Of a stretch of DNA of 64,000 bases, positions 10,592 through 19,734 are shown one piece after another. The notes under the pieces are model-generated. The model was not told where the DNA came from. It did not search any database and was given only the letters and a program-made list of their open reading frames with translations. Made by a program: the position numbers and the translations under genes. The stretch lies in the NCBI GenBank assembly GCA_963756895.1, contig CAVWPI010000006.1, positions 213,135 through 277,134 of the forward strand. The letters are read 5' to 3'. The stretch comes from DASUAS01 sp963756895 (GTDB lineage: Bacteria; Actinomycetota; Acidimicrobiia; IMCC26256; DASPTH01). The first letter of the stretch is position 1. The number at the start of each line of letters is the position of its first letter.

Positions 10592-11008
10592 TCAGGCGAC
10601 GGGCCGGAACGCGAACGTCACGACCTCGTTGCCGTCGTCGTCGGTGCGGAACGGCACGATCACCAGCTCCATCTCCATCCCGTTGGCGAGCGCCGCGGGA
10701 TCGCACTCGGTGAGACGCGACTCCACCCTCACCTCGCCCGGCAGCTCCACGTAGCCGACGCCGAACGGCACGAAGTCCTTCCCGTTCGGACCGGCGTACG
10801 GCGGTGGCGGCGGGAACGACTGCGTCGTCCACGCCCACAACGTGCCTCGTCGCGCCAGCAACGCCTCGTCCATCGCGGTCGAGGCGCAGCGTGGGCACGA
10901 GTCCTGCGTCGGGAACGTGACCATCCCGCAGTCGGCGCACCGGCTGCCGATCAGCTGGGGATCGTCATGCGGCCAGGTGAAGACACCTTCGGCGACGGGC
11001 ACTTGCAT
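10592..11008 (-). CDS. Zn-ribbon/OB-fold DUF35 protein
   Basis: A 138-residue protein with an N-terminal rubredoxin-like zinc ribbon (SRCADCGMVTFPTQDSCPRC, two CxxC pairs) followed by an OB-fold ending in NEVVTFAFRPVA. The ATG at 11008 follows GGAG. DUF35 proteins bind acyl-CoA and pair with thiolase-like or MaoC-like subunits. It lies between the P450 (15 bp upstream) and the thiolase-like gene (12 bp downstream), so a complex with the latter is the natural reading. No indel. Confidence 0.88.
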   Translation of the reverse strand: MQVPVAEGVFTWPHDDPQLIGSRCADCGMVTFPTQDSCPRCASTAMDEALLARRGTLWAWTTQSFPPPPPYAGPNGKDFVPFGVGYVELPGEVRVESRLTECDPAALANGMEMELVIVPFRTDDDGNEVVTFAFRPVA

Positions 11009-11022
11009 GGAGGCTCCGTTCG

Positions 11023-12225
11023 TCAGGGCGAGTAGCGGATGCGAATGCGGTCGTAGGCCCGGGCGAAGGTGCCGGGAACGATCTGGGGCTCGGCGGGGTC
11101 GACCAGGTCCCACTCGGGGATGCGCCGCAGGAGCTCCTGGAACATCACCCGCAGCTCGAGCCGGGCGAGCCACGCACCGAGGCAGAAGTGCGTCCCGAAG
11201 CCGAACGAGACATGGCGGTTGTCGGGCCGGGTGACGTCGAGGCGGTCGGGGTCGGTGAACGCGCGAGGGTCGCGGTTGGCGGCCGCGTACATCAGCACCA
11301 CCTGGTCGCCCGCCCGCAACGTCTTCCCGTGGAGCTCGTGCTCCTCGGTGACCGTGCGCCGCATGTTCAGGATGGGCGTGACCCAGCGGATGAACTCCTC
11401 CACCGCGGTGGTCGCCAGCAGCTCGGGCTGCTCGACGAGCAGCTGCCGTTGGTCGGGCTGGAGCGCGAGCTCGCGGATCATCGATCCGATCACGGTCCGC
11501 GTGGTCTCGGCGCCGCCGTCGAGGAGCAGGAGCGTCTCCTCGAGGACGTGGCCGGTCTCCCAGCCCTGCGCGATCCACACCGAGATGAGGTCGTCCCCGG
11601 GGTCGCGGCGACGCGCCTCGACCACCTCGGCGGTGACGGTGAAGAAGTCCTGCATCACGGGAATGACGTCGGGGTGCGACACGTACGGCGGGCCGCCGGC
11701 CATGTTCAGCCCGCCCAGGGTCATGGTGCGCTCGGACCACCAACGCAGCTGCTCCCACATCTCGCGCGGATAGCCGATTAGGTCGCCGATCATGATCGCA
11801 GGAAGCCGCGACGCGATCGCCTCGATCACCTCGCACTCGCCGAGCGGCACGACCGCGTCCAGGATCCCGGTGACGATGTCGCGAACGTGTGCCTCGTGCC
11901 CGCGCACGCCGCCGGGGTTGAACCGGCGCGACACGAGGTTGCGCTGCTGCTGGTGCGCGGGGTCGTCCATGTTGATCATCGAGCGGTCGGCGCGCTGGTC
12001 GATCTGCGGACGCGAACCCGCGAGCGACGAGTAGCGCGCGCCGTGCTTCTCGATCGCCATCACGTCGTCGTAGCGGGAGACGACCCACAGCTCCTGCACC
12101 GGATCCCAGAAGACCGGGGCCTCGTCGCGCAACCACCGGTACGCATCCCACGGATCGACGTAGAAATCGGGGTCGAGCACGTTGACGTACGGAGCCTCGG
12201 TCCCGATCGCGTCGGTGGTGGTCAT
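11023..12225 (-). CDS. Cytochrome P450
   Basis: Intact 400-residue P450. The N-terminus reads DPDFYVDPWDAYRWLRDEAP, the I-helix has LDGGAETTRTVIG (unusually ETT rather than a plain D/ET), the ExxR helix is EEFIR, and the heme-binding loop is FGFGTHFCLGAWLARLE with Cys near residue 348. It resembles mycobacterial P450s associated with lipid or steroid degradation more than the two other P450s in this window, but I cannot assign a CYP family. Its ATG at 12225 overlaps the TetR stop (ATGA), so the regulator and enzyme are coupled. It probably oxidises the substrate activated by the FadD17-like ligase. Confidence 0.9.
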   Translation of the reverse strand: MTTTDAIGTEAPYVNVLDPDFYVDPWDAYRWLRDEAPVFWDPVQELWVVSRYDDVMAIEKHGARYSSLAGSRPQIDQRADRSMINMDDPAHQQQRNLVSRRFNPGGVRGHEAHVRDIVTGILDAVVPLGECEVIEAIASRLPAIMIGDLIGYPREMWEQLRWWSERTMTLGGLNMAGGPPYVSHPDVIPVMQDFFTVTAEVVEARRRDPGDDLISVWIAQGWETGHVLEETLLLLDGGAETTRTVIGSMIRELALQPDQRQLLVEQPELLATTAVEEFIRWVTPILNMRRTVTEEHELHGKTLRAGDQVVLMYAAANRDPRAFTDPDRLDVTRPDNRHVSFGFGTHFCLGAWLARLELRVMFQELLRRIPEWDLVDPAEPQIVPGTFARAYDRIRIRYSP

Positions 12226-12905
12226 GGCGTCTCCTCCCGGCGCGTCACGCCGTAGAGGAACGTGCTCGCGAACACGTCGGCGATCTCTGACGCGCTGAGC
12301 CGACCGTCGGCGCGGTACCAGCGCTGGAGCCAGTTGGCCATGCCGATCACCGTCTTGGTCAGGACGTGGGGCGGTCCTGCCAGCACGAAATCGCCCCGCG
12401 CCTCGCCCTCGGCGATCACCGCGGTGATCGCGCGCTCGTAGCGCCGACTGAAGTCGTTCATCTCCCGCGCCCAGTCATCCTCGGGATCCTCGGTGAGCTG
12501 GTTCACGTCCTCCTGGAGGAAGATGAACATGTACGGATAGTCGCGATCGGTGTACGACGCGAGCAGTCGCTGCACGATCTCGGTGAGCTTCTCGGCCGGC
12601 GATCGGCTGCCCTGCACGATCGCCTCCGCCTCGGCGATGTTCCGGGTGACGGCCACACTGGTCGCGGCGCGGAAGAGCTCGTGCTTGCTCTCGAAGTAGT
12701 AGTAGAGCGATGCCCGGTCGACCCCCACCGCGTCGGCGATGTCGCGGAACGACGTGGCCCGGTAGCCCTTGGCGAGAAAGGCCCGTCCCGCGGCGGCGAT
12801 GATCTCTTCGCGCCGTGCCCGGTACGCGGGCGCCGCCTCCGCCCGCGCCGTCGACCGCCGCGCGCCGAGCTTGGTGCCGCTCACATCCGCCTCGCGGTCG
12901 CTCAT
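12222..12905 (-). CDS. TetR family transcriptional regulator
   Basis: A 227-residue regulator. Its N-terminal helix-turn-helix reads AFLAKGYRATSFRDIADAVG followed by VDRASLYYYFESKHELF, typical of TetR. It sits inside the operon, overlapping both the FadD17-like gene (ATGA at 12902-12905) and the P450 (12222-12225), so it should be autoregulated from the promoter upstream of 14521. A perfect 18-bp palindrome there (14560-14577) is the obvious operator candidate, and a near-copy lies at 29909-29926. The ligand is probably an acyl-CoA, by analogy with KstR-type regulators (inference). Confidence 0.88.
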   Translation of the reverse strand: MSDREADVSGTKLGARRSTARAEAAPAYRARREEIIAAAGRAFLAKGYRATSFRDIADAVGVDRASLYYYFESKHELFRAATSVAVTRNIAEAEAIVQGSRSPAEKLTEIVQRLLASYTDRDYPYMFIFLQEDVNQLTEDPEDDWAREMNDFSRRYERAITAVIAEGEARGDFVLAGPPHVLTKTVIGMANWLQRWYRADGRLSASEIADVFASTFLYGVTRREETP

Positions 12906-14521
12906 GGTCGTAGGTGCGCCAGCGCGGCGACGTCGTCGGCGGTCATCGGTCGGAGCTGGTCGCCGCGGCCGGGGCGCCAACTCACCGCGGGCGCGTCCCA
13001 GCCCTCGCGGCGCAGCCGGGTCTTGTCGATCTTCATGCTCGCGAGCTTGGGCAGCTCGGGGGCGATCCGCACGAAGCTCGGCACCCACTTGGGACCGAGG
13101 TCCGGCTGCGCCTGGACGAACTCGTCGAACGTGGTGAGGTCGAAGTCGGAGCCCTCCTCCACCTCGACCGCAACCATCACCCGATCGCCCACCGGATCGT
13201 CGGGCACTGCGTACACCGCCGCCGAACGCACGCCCGGCGCGCGCAGCACGATCCGTTCCACGGGGGCGGCGGCGAAGTTCTCGCCGTCGACCCGGAGCCA
13301 CTCGTTGGAGCGACCGGCGAAGAAGAACCAGCCGTCGGCGTCGCGGTACGCGAGGTCACCCGACCAGTAGATGCCGTCGCGCACCTTGGAGACGTTGGCC
13401 TCCTCGTTGCGGTAGTAGCCCTCGAACGTGTCGCCCGGTTCGGTGTTGACGATCTCCCCCACTGCGGCGTCGCCGTTGGCCAGCCGGCCCGCGGCGTCGA
13501 ACTCGGCGCGCGGGCACTCGGCCCCGCAGTCGGGATCGAAGACCCGGATGTTGTCGTCGGCCGAGCCCAACGCACCCACAGGCATCGAGGCGTCGCGCCG
13601 GATGACGATGAGCCCCTCGGTGGAGCCGTAGCTGTCGCGCACGGCGCAGTCGAAGCGCCGCGCGAACTCCCGGATGTCGGCCTCCGACGCCTCGTTGCCG
13701 AACGCGAACGTGACCGGCGACGAGGCGTCGTCGGGCGCACGCGGGACAGCCAGGATGTAGTTCAGGACCTTGCCCGTGTAGGCGAGCATCGTGGCGCCGA
13801 CGCGGCGGATGTCGGGCATGGCGTTCGACGCCGAGAACCGCGCCCGGCTCGCGAACGGCACCCCGGCCTGCAGCGCGCTCGCCAACCCGGTGAACAGCGA
13901 GCTCGAGTGGAAGAACGGCAGCGGCGCGTACACCGCCGAACCCGGACCCAGCTCGGCGACCGTCTTCACGTGCACGCCCGTGCGCGCGAAGCGACCCTGC
14001 GTGCAGCGCACCGCCTTCGGGAAGCCGGTCGAGCCGGACGTGAAGATCAGGAGGTAGAGGTCGTCGGCTTCCGCCGGGACGTGCGCGACGGAAGGTTCGA
14101 GCGCCGCGAGTTGGTCGGCGTAGTCGGCACGCTCGGTGTGCACCACGCGCTCGGCCGGGACGCGGCTCGGCGCGTCGCTCAGCAGATCAGCGTACCCGTC
14201 GGACGTGACCAAGGCCTGGCAGTCGGTGTAGTCGATCAACTGTGCAAGCTCGGCGCCGCGGTAGGTGGCGTTGATCCCGATGATCACCGATCGCGTGAGG
14301 GCGGCGGCTCCGAGCCAGAAGAGGTACTCCGCGGTGTTGTCGAGCAGCACACCGACGTGTGGCGGCGCATGCGGGTCACGGAGCTCCGACCAGAGCGCGG
14401 CGCGACGCCGCGACTCGAGCGCGAGCTCACGCCACGAGTACGACCGGTCCTCGAAGTGGGCGGCGACGTCGTCACGATCGGCGTAGCGGACGAAGAGCTC
14501 GGCGGCCGTCGTGGGTGGCAT
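12902..14521 (-). CDS. fadD17: FadD17-like acyl-CoA synthetase
   Basis: Intact 539-residue AMP-forming ligase. The adenylate loop TSGSTGFPKA is at about residues 161-170, and CTQGRFARTG follows. Later landmarks are FAFGNEASEADI, DSYGSTEGL, WSGDLAYRDADGWFFFAGR, WLRVDGENFAAAPVERI and QPDLGPKWVPSFVRI. That run of landmarks matches my memory of mycobacterial FadD17, which is associated with cholesterol side-chain catabolism. The C-terminal Lys lies in ASMKIDKTRLRREG. It is the first gene of the operon FadD17-TetR-P450-DUF35-thiolase. The substrate is inferred to be a lipid carboxylic acid. Confidence 0.85.
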   Translation of the reverse strand: MPPTTAAELFVRYADRDDVAAHFEDRSYSWRELALESRRRAALWSELRDPHAPPHVGVLLDNTAEYLFWLGAAALTRSVIIGINATYRGAELAQLIDYTDCQALVTSDGYADLLSDAPSRVPAERVVHTERADYADQLAALEPSVAHVPAEADDLYLLIFTSGSTGFPKAVRCTQGRFARTGVHVKTVAELGPGSAVYAPLPFFHSSSLFTGLASALQAGVPFASRARFSASNAMPDIRRVGATMLAYTGKVLNYILAVPRAPDDASSPVTFAFGNEASEADIREFARRFDCAVRDSYGSTEGLIVIRRDASMPVGALGSADDNIRVFDPDCGAECPRAEFDAAGRLANGDAAVGEIVNTEPGDTFEGYYRNEEANVSKVRDGIYWSGDLAYRDADGWFFFAGRSNEWLRVDGENFAAAPVERIVLRAPGVRSAAVYAVPDDPVGDRVMVAVEVEEGSDFDLTTFDEFVQAQPDLGPKWVPSFVRIAPELPKLASMKIDKTRLRREGWDAPAVSWRPGRGDQLRPMTADDVAALAHLRP

Positions 14522-14559
14522 GCACCGGCATTCTGTGGCCCCCGGGCCCTTCCGCGCCA

Positions 14560-14577
14560 GTCAACGCGAGCGTTGAC
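14560..14577. promoter_or_regulatory. 18-bp palindrome, candidate TetR operator
   Basis: GTCAACGC-GA-GCGTTGAC has perfect 8-bp arms and lies 39 bp upstream of the FadD17-like start, in the only gap before that operon, whose second gene is a TetR regulator. A closely matching site (GTCAAC-N6-GTTGAT) is at 29909-29926. Confidence 0.6.
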
Positions 14578-14593
14578 GATCGGCGGTCCGCGG

Positions 14594-15448
14594 TCAGCGG
14601 GGAGTGTCGCCGGCGAGGGTGATCCGGTGCATGCGGCGGGTGAAGCCGTGGTAGTCGTTGATCGGGTTGTGCATCGCGCAGCGGTTGTCCCACAACGCCA
14701 GTGACCCGACCTCCCATTGGAAGCGGCACGTGAGCTCGGGACGGACCGAGTGCTGGAAGAGGTACTCGAGCAACGGGCGGCTCTCGTCCTCGGTCATCTC
14801 CGCGAACGATGCGGTGTGCGCCCGGTTCACGTAGAGCGCCTTGCGTCCGGTCTCCGGATGGGTGCGCACGACCGGGTGCGTCGAGAGGAACTGCTGCTCG
14901 TCCTCGGCCGGTCCGCGGTCGCGGATGCGGTCCTCCCGGGTCTTCGACACGTCGGCGAGCGCGGAGCTGTTGACCGCGTCGAGCTCCCCGAGCACTGCGC
15001 GCAACCCCGGCGAGAGCGCCTCGTACGCCGCGTACATGTTGGCGAACATCGTGTCGCCGCCGAACGGCGGGAGCTCGCGCGCCAGCAGCATCGTGGCCAT
15101 CGGCGGCTGTTCGAGGTACACGGTGTCGCTGTGCCAGATCCCACCGAAGTTCACCGTCTCGTGCGGAAGCTTGGCGACCTCGATGATCTCCGGGTGGGTG
15201 TCGAATCCCTTGACGAACGGGTAGCGCACCGGCTCGCCCAGTCGACGGGCGAAGGCGAGGAACGCGTCGTCGTCGAGCTCTTGATCGCGGAAGAACACGA
15301 CGAGGTGCTCCAGCCAGATCCGTCGGATCTCGGCGACGGTCGCGTCATCGAGATCCGCCAGATCCACGCCTCGGATCACCGCGCCGATCGCGCCGGCGAG
15401 CGGCTCGACCTCCAGGGAGGCGAGGTGCGTCGAGGTCGCTGCGCTCAC
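14594..15448 (-). CDS. TauD/TfdA family Fe(II)/2-oxoglutarate dioxygenase
   Basis: A 284-residue non-heme dioxygenase that uses 2-oxoglutarate and O2. The metal-binding HxD is in GIWHSDTVYLEQ, and the distal His and Arg are near the C-terminus (FTRRMHRITLAGD). LALWDNRCAMHNPINDY is the usual TauD/TfdA segment. The GTG at 15448 overlaps the P450 stop at 15445 (GTGA), so the two are coupled. A longer in-frame extension to 15529 would run deep into the P450 gene and is not needed. It is a paralogue of 35185-36015. The substrate is unknown; the family includes sulfonate, phenoxyalkanoate and carnitine-type substrates. Confidence 0.88.
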   Translation of the reverse strand: MSAATSTHLASLEVEPLAGAIGAVIRGVDLADLDDATVAEIRRIWLEHLVVFFRDQELDDDAFLAFARRLGEPVRYPFVKGFDTHPEIIEVAKLPHETVNFGGIWHSDTVYLEQPPMATMLLARELPPFGGDTMFANMYAAYEALSPGLRAVLGELDAVNSSALADVSKTREDRIRDRGPAEDEQQFLSTHPVVRTHPETGRKALYVNRAHTASFAEMTEDESRPLLEYLFQHSVRPELTCRFQWEVGSLALWDNRCAMHNPINDYHGFTRRMHRITLAGDTPR

Positions 15449-16663
15449 CGCACCCTCATGGGCACCGACTTGTATCCGCGCACGGTGGCGGTGTGCACGA
15501 ACTCGAGGCGCGACTCGTCGATCTCCCACCTGGGGTAGCGCTTCAGCGTCTCGGCCAGCGCCACTCGCGTCTCCATCCGTGCCAGCGCGGCGCCGATGCA
15601 GAAGTGCGCGCCGTACCCGAACGCGAGCTGACGGTCGATGTCGCGCCGCACGTCGAAGACGTCGGGGTCCGGGAAATGACGCTCGTCACGGTCGGCGGCC
15701 CCGTTGAGCAGGGAGATCTTCGAGCCGGCGGGGATCGTGATCCCGTGGTACTCGGCGTCACGCGCCACCCAACGCGACTGCGTGGGTGACGGCGCCTCGA
15801 ACCGCATGAGCTCCTCGACCGCGTTGCTCATCAGCGACGGGTCGTCGAGCAGCAGCTGCCGTTGGTCGGGGAACCGCTGCAACGTGACCACGCCGAACCC
15901 GAGCAACCGGGCCACGGTCTCGGTCCCCGCCGACGAGATCAGCTGCACGAACGCGAGGATCTCCTCGAGCGTCAGCTTGCGGGTCTCGCCGTCGTCCTCG
16001 ATCTCCGCGTGCACCAGGCCGGTGAGCAGGTCGTCCTGCGGGTCCTTCAGGCGCATCTCCATGAGCTCGGGGATCATGGCGAAGGCGTCGTTGTTGATCT
16101 CGCCGTTCTCGTTGACGATCTGGCGGTTCTTCTGACCGTGCGTGGTGGTCGCGCCTTCGTCGACGTGGAGGCTCTGGTCGGTGAGCTCCTTGAACTCCTT
16201 GGCGTGCCCCTCGGGGTAGCCGACCAGGGACAGGATCACGGTGGGCGGCAACAGACCGGCGAAGTGCTCGACGTAGTCGAACTCGTCCTCACCCTCGACC
16301 GCGTCGAGGAACTCGTTCGCGAGGGCGGCGATCTTCACCTCGATGTCGGCGATGCGGCGAGGCGTGAACGCCCGCGCCACGAGCTTGCGCAGCTTCGTGT
16401 GGTCCGGGGGGTCCATCATGATCATCATCGGGATGCCGTAGGGCTCGTCGGTGATGATCTCGAGCATGATCCCGTGACTCGAGACGAACGACTCGTGGTC
16501 GAGAAGCCCGCGCGAACACGTCGTCGTAGCGACTCAGGGCCCAGAAGTCGTGCTTCTCGTTGTAATAGACGGGCGCCTCGTCTCGGAGGCGCTGCCAGAC
16601 CGGGTACGGATCGGCATCGATCACGTAGTCGTAGGGGTCGTAGTAGACGTCGGTGGCCGTCAT
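15445..16663 (-). CDS. Cytochrome P450 (one frameshift)
   Basis: P450 closely related to 5953-7247. The ATG at 16663 follows GAGGAGCCC: MTATDVYYDPYDYVIDADPY. An extra base near 16505 (after SRYDDVFA) breaks the frame, which resumes at DHESFVSSHGIMLEI. The I-helix is SSAGTETVARLLG, the ExxR helix EELMR, and the heme loop FGYGAHFCIGAALARME. About 405 residues in all. Upstream at 16689-16704 is an AT-rich block (GAATATATCGTATCC), the likely promoter. It is coupled by GTGA to the TfdA dioxygenase, suggesting two successive oxidations of the same substrate. Confidence 0.88.
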
Positions 16664-16725
16664 GTCGTGGGCTCCTCGCCGATCTCGGAATATATCGTAT
16701 CCAGAATGACTGCCTGATCCCGACC

Positions 16726-18246
16726 TCAGACGGGCGGCACGCCGTGAATCCTGTCGCTGAACGACCGGTCCTTGCCACCCGCGAGCGCGAGGCGGGCCAC
16801 CAGGTCGGCCCGGAGGTCTTCGGGCGCGACCACCGCGTCGATCACCAGCTCCGACGCCAGGCGCAGGAGATCGACATCGGCCGCGAACTCCGCCCGGCGC
16901 TCGTCGACGAACGCGGCCCGCTCGGTTTCGTCGTCGATGGCCGCGATCTTGTTCGCGTACACCGCGTTGATGGCGGCCTCGGGACCCATGACCGCGATGC
17001 GTGCGGTGGGGAGCGCGATGCACGCGTCGGGGGCGAACGCGGGTCCCGCGAAGGCGTACAGACCCGCGCCGTACGCCTTGCGCACGATCACCGACAGCTT
17101 GGGCACCGTCGCCTCGGACACCGCGGTGATCATCTTGGCCCCGTGGCGGATGATGCCTTGGCGTTCGACCTCGGTGCCCACCATGAAGCCGGGGACGTCG
17201 GCGAGGAACACGAGCGGGATCCCGTACGCGTCGCAGCACCAGATGAAGCGCGCCGCCTTGTCGGCGGAATCGACGAAGAGCGCGCCGCCCTTGTGCACCG
17301 GGTTGCTCGCCACGACGCCGACCGGACGACCCTCGAGCAGGCCGAACCCCACGATCACCTCGGGCGCGAACAGTGGCTTCACCTCGAAGAAGCTGTCGGC
17401 GTCGAGCAGTCCTGCGAGCAGGTCGTGCATGTCGAACGCGACGTGCTCGTCGGGCGGCACGACGTCGGCGGTCAGCGGGACGGCAGGCGCTTCGGCGGCG
17501 TAGACCGGCACATCCGACCGCCAACTCCCCGGCATGTAGCCGAAGTATGCCTTGGCCTGCGCGATGGCATCGGCGTCGTCGACCGCGAGGTTGTCACCAC
17601 TGCCCGACACGGTCGCGTGCATGCGCGCACCACCCATCTCCTCGAGCGTCGTCCGCTCCCCCACCACCATCTCGACCATCCGGGGTGAGCCGAGGTACAT
17701 CGATGCGTTGCCTTCCACCATGATCACCACGTCGCAGAACGCAGGGATGTACGCGCCACCGGCAGCCGACGGCCCGAACAGGCAGCAGATCTGCGGCACC
17801 CGGCCCGACAAGCGGTTCTGGTTGTAGAAGATCCGTCCGGCGCCCCGACGGCCGGGGAAGAGGTCGACCTGGTCGGTGAGACGCGCGCCGGCGGAGTCGA
17901 CCAGCCAGAACACAGGGACCTCGTGCTCGAGTGCGTACTCGGTGAGGCGCACGATCTTCTCCACCGTGCGCGCACCCCACGATCCCGCCTTGACCGTGGG
18001 ATCGTTGGCCATCACGCACACCGGACGCCCCCCGACGGTGCCGACGCCGGTGACCACGCCGTCGGCCGGCAGGTCACCGGCGAGCGCGTTGGCGAGCAGT
18101 GAGCTCTCGACGAACGAGCCCTCGTCGAGCAGCAGGGCCAGCCGGTCGCGCACGAAGAGCTTCCCCTGCCGTTCCAGCTTGGCGGCCTCCTTCTCGAGGT
18201 TGCCCTGGAGGGCCCGGTCGGCGGCTGCCCGCAGCTCGTCGGTCAC
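16726..18246 (-). CDS. Acyl-CoA carboxylase beta subunit (carboxyltransferase)
   Basis: A 506-residue carboxyltransferase of the propionyl/acetyl/methylcrotonyl-CoA carboxylase beta family, which moves CO2 from carboxybiotin to an acyl-CoA. Motifs are VDSAGARLTDQVDLFPGRRG (N-terminal CT), FGPSAAGGAYIPAF (oxyanion glycines) and FLADVPGFMVGTEVE (C-terminal CT). The GTG at 18246 (VVTDELRAAADRAL) follows AGGGAGAG. An upstream ATG at 18306 would add a short arginine-rich leader encoded by a 15-bp tandem repeat and is less likely. No biotin carboxylase/BCCP gene is adjacent, so the alpha subunit must come from elsewhere. Confidence 0.88.
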   Translation of the reverse strand: MTDELRAAADRALQGNLEKEAAKLERQGKLFVRDRLALLLDEGSFVESSLLANALAGDLPADGVVTGVGTVGGRPVCVMANDPTVKAGSWGARTVEKIVRLTEYALEHEVPVFWLVDSAGARLTDQVDLFPGRRGAGRIFYNQNRLSGRVPQICCLFGPSAAGGAYIPAFCDVVIMVEGNASMYLGSPRMVEMVVGERTTLEEMGGARMHATVSGSGDNLAVDDADAIAQAKAYFGYMPGSWRSDVPVYAAEAPAVPLTADVVPPDEHVAFDMHDLLAGLLDADSFFEVKPLFAPEVIVGFGLLEGRPVGVVASNPVHKGGALFVDSADKAARFIWCCDAYGIPLVFLADVPGFMVGTEVERQGIIRHGAKMITAVSEATVPKLSVIVRKAYGAGLYAFAGPAFAPDACIALPTARIAVMGPEAAINAVYANKIAAIDDETERAAFVDERRAEFAADVDLLRLASELVIDAVVAPEDLRADLVARLALAGGKDRSFSDRIHGVPPV

Positions 18247-18264
18247 GACGCTCTCCCTCCTCGC

Positions 18265-18309
18265 CCCGATCCGCACGCGCCCGATCCGCATGCGCCCGAT
18301 CCGCATGAG
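18265..18309. repeat. Three tandem 15-bp repeats
   Basis: The units CCCGATCCGCACGCG, CCCGATCCGCATGCG and CCCGATCCGCATGAG follow one another without a gap, just upstream of the carboxylase beta subunit start. They could be a regulatory array or slippage product. On the minus strand they encode the RIGRMRIGR stretch of an unlikely N-terminal extension. Confidence 0.8.
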
Positions 18310-18335
18310 TTCGCCATTCTTGATATTTTGTACCG

Positions 18336-18358
18336 ACCGTTCGATCTCCGCGAACGGT
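18336..18358. promoter_or_regulatory. Inverted repeat in divergent promoter region
   Basis: Perfect 8-bp arms ACCGTTCG and CGAACGGT are separated by 7 nt, between the carboxylase subunit (minus) and the substrate-binding protein (plus). An AT-rich TTGATATTTTGTACC lies just upstream at 18320-18334. It is a candidate operator or mRNA leader hairpin. Confidence 0.45.
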
Positions 18359-18381
18359 TCGCAGCACACCCGGGGGGAACC

Positions 18382-19696
18382 TTGCGACTCTCACGTCTCC
18401 TAGCGGTCGTCCTGACCGTCGTCATGGCTCTGCTCGGCGTCAGCGCAGTCGGCGCCGGCGCGCAGAGCTCCAAGCCCAAGGCCGACGACGTCGGCATCAC
18501 CGACACCGAGATCCGCCTGGCGGTGATCGCCGACGTGGACACCTCGATCCAGCCGGGGCTGTTCCAGAAGTCGGTGGACGCGATGAAGGCGTGGGCCGAC
18601 GTCACCAACAAGAACGGCGGGATCGCAGGGCGAAAGGTCGTCATCGACTTCATCGACTCCAAGTTGAGTCCCAACGAGACCCGCAACGCCATCATCAAGG
18701 CGTGTGCGGATGACTTCGCCATGGTCGGCGGTGAGGCGCTGTTCCTGAACAACGTCGACGACATGGTCGCATGCAAGGACAAGGCCGGGAAAGCGATCGG
18801 CATCCCCGACATGCCCGGCACTGCGCTCGACACCACCCAGTCGTGCTCGCCGGTCACCTACGTCGCCACCGGTCTCGGTGCGTACTGCGCCACGAGGGAC
18901 CAGCACCCGCAGACGTACACCGTCCAACAGGGTGACTACCTCTACTACCTGAAGAAGAACAAGGACCTCCACGGCATCTGGACCATCCCGGGAGACCTCA
19001 AGGCCACCAAGAACGCGGTCATCCCGACCGCCACCGCCGGAGTCGACCTCGGCATCAAGAAGGACGGGCAGGGCTTCTACGACATCTTCTCCCGTGACCC
19101 GCAGAGCGCGATGACGCCGATCGTGCAGGCGATCAAGCAGAACAACTCGACGTTCGCGAAGAACGGCGGCAACAAGATGGCTGACCTGCGGAAAGAGGCC
19201 ACGCTCCAGGGCGTCGACTCGGTGAAGGTCTGGGCGTGCAACCAGGCGTGCTACGACAACCTGATCGTCGAGCAGGGCGGCGCCGACGTCGACGACACGC
19301 AGATCCTGCTGTCGACAGTTCCCTTCTACTCCGAGTACAAGAACAACCCCGACGTTGAAGAAGCTCGTCACGGCCGCGGGCGGGATCGAGAACGTCGACT
19401 TCAACTCGGTCTCGTCGTGGGTCGCCGCCCTCCTGTTCGAGGACGTCGCGAAGAAGGCGACCGCCAACGGCGGGACGCTCAGCCGTGCGTCCCTGTTCGA
19501 TGCGCTCGAGACGGAGACCTCCTTCGATGCCGGCGGCATCATCGGTGCCACCGACTTCGCCAACCACATGCCGTCGCCCTGCATCGTCATGACGCAGATC
19601 AAGGACGGCAAGTTCGTGCGCACCTACCCGACGAAGGTGGGGACGTTCGACTGCAACAAGAAGAACATCGTCGAGATGAAGCTCGACCTCAGCTGA
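18382..19696 (+). CDS. ABC transporter substrate-binding protein, branched-chain amino-acid type (one frameshift)
   Basis: Exported periplasmic-binding-fold protein (LivJ-like). The proposed TTG start at 18382 follows GGGGGGAAC and gives LRLSRLLAVVLTVVMALLGV, a signal peptide ending near GAGAQS. No lipobox Cys is seen. The mature part begins VGITDTEIRLAVIADVDTS, as in other Liv-type receptors. An insertion near 19365 shifts the frame after NNPDV, and it resumes with LVTAAGGIENVDFNSVSSW. The stop is at 19694-19696, total about 437 residues. An ATG at 18328 is in frame but poorly placed. No permease is adjacent, so it may feed one of the Liv systems further on. Confidence 0.82.
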
Positions 19697-19734
19697 CGTC
19701 CACCCGGGTCGCGCTTCGCGCGCGGCCCGGGCGG

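Noticed and set aside
12914..14704. A 596-codon plus-strand open frame opposite the FadD17-like ligase
   Set aside because: Composition is Arg/Asp/Val-rich with no motif, and it mirrors a complete ligase on the other strand. Similar antisense frames at 15862-17688, 27144-28286 and 32387-33961 are rejected for the same reason.
18247..18369. Longer N-terminus for the carboxylase beta subunit starting at 18369 or 18306
   Set aside because: The extension is low-complexity sequence from the tandem repeat, and the GTG at 18246 has a good ribosome-binding site and starts at the usual family position.
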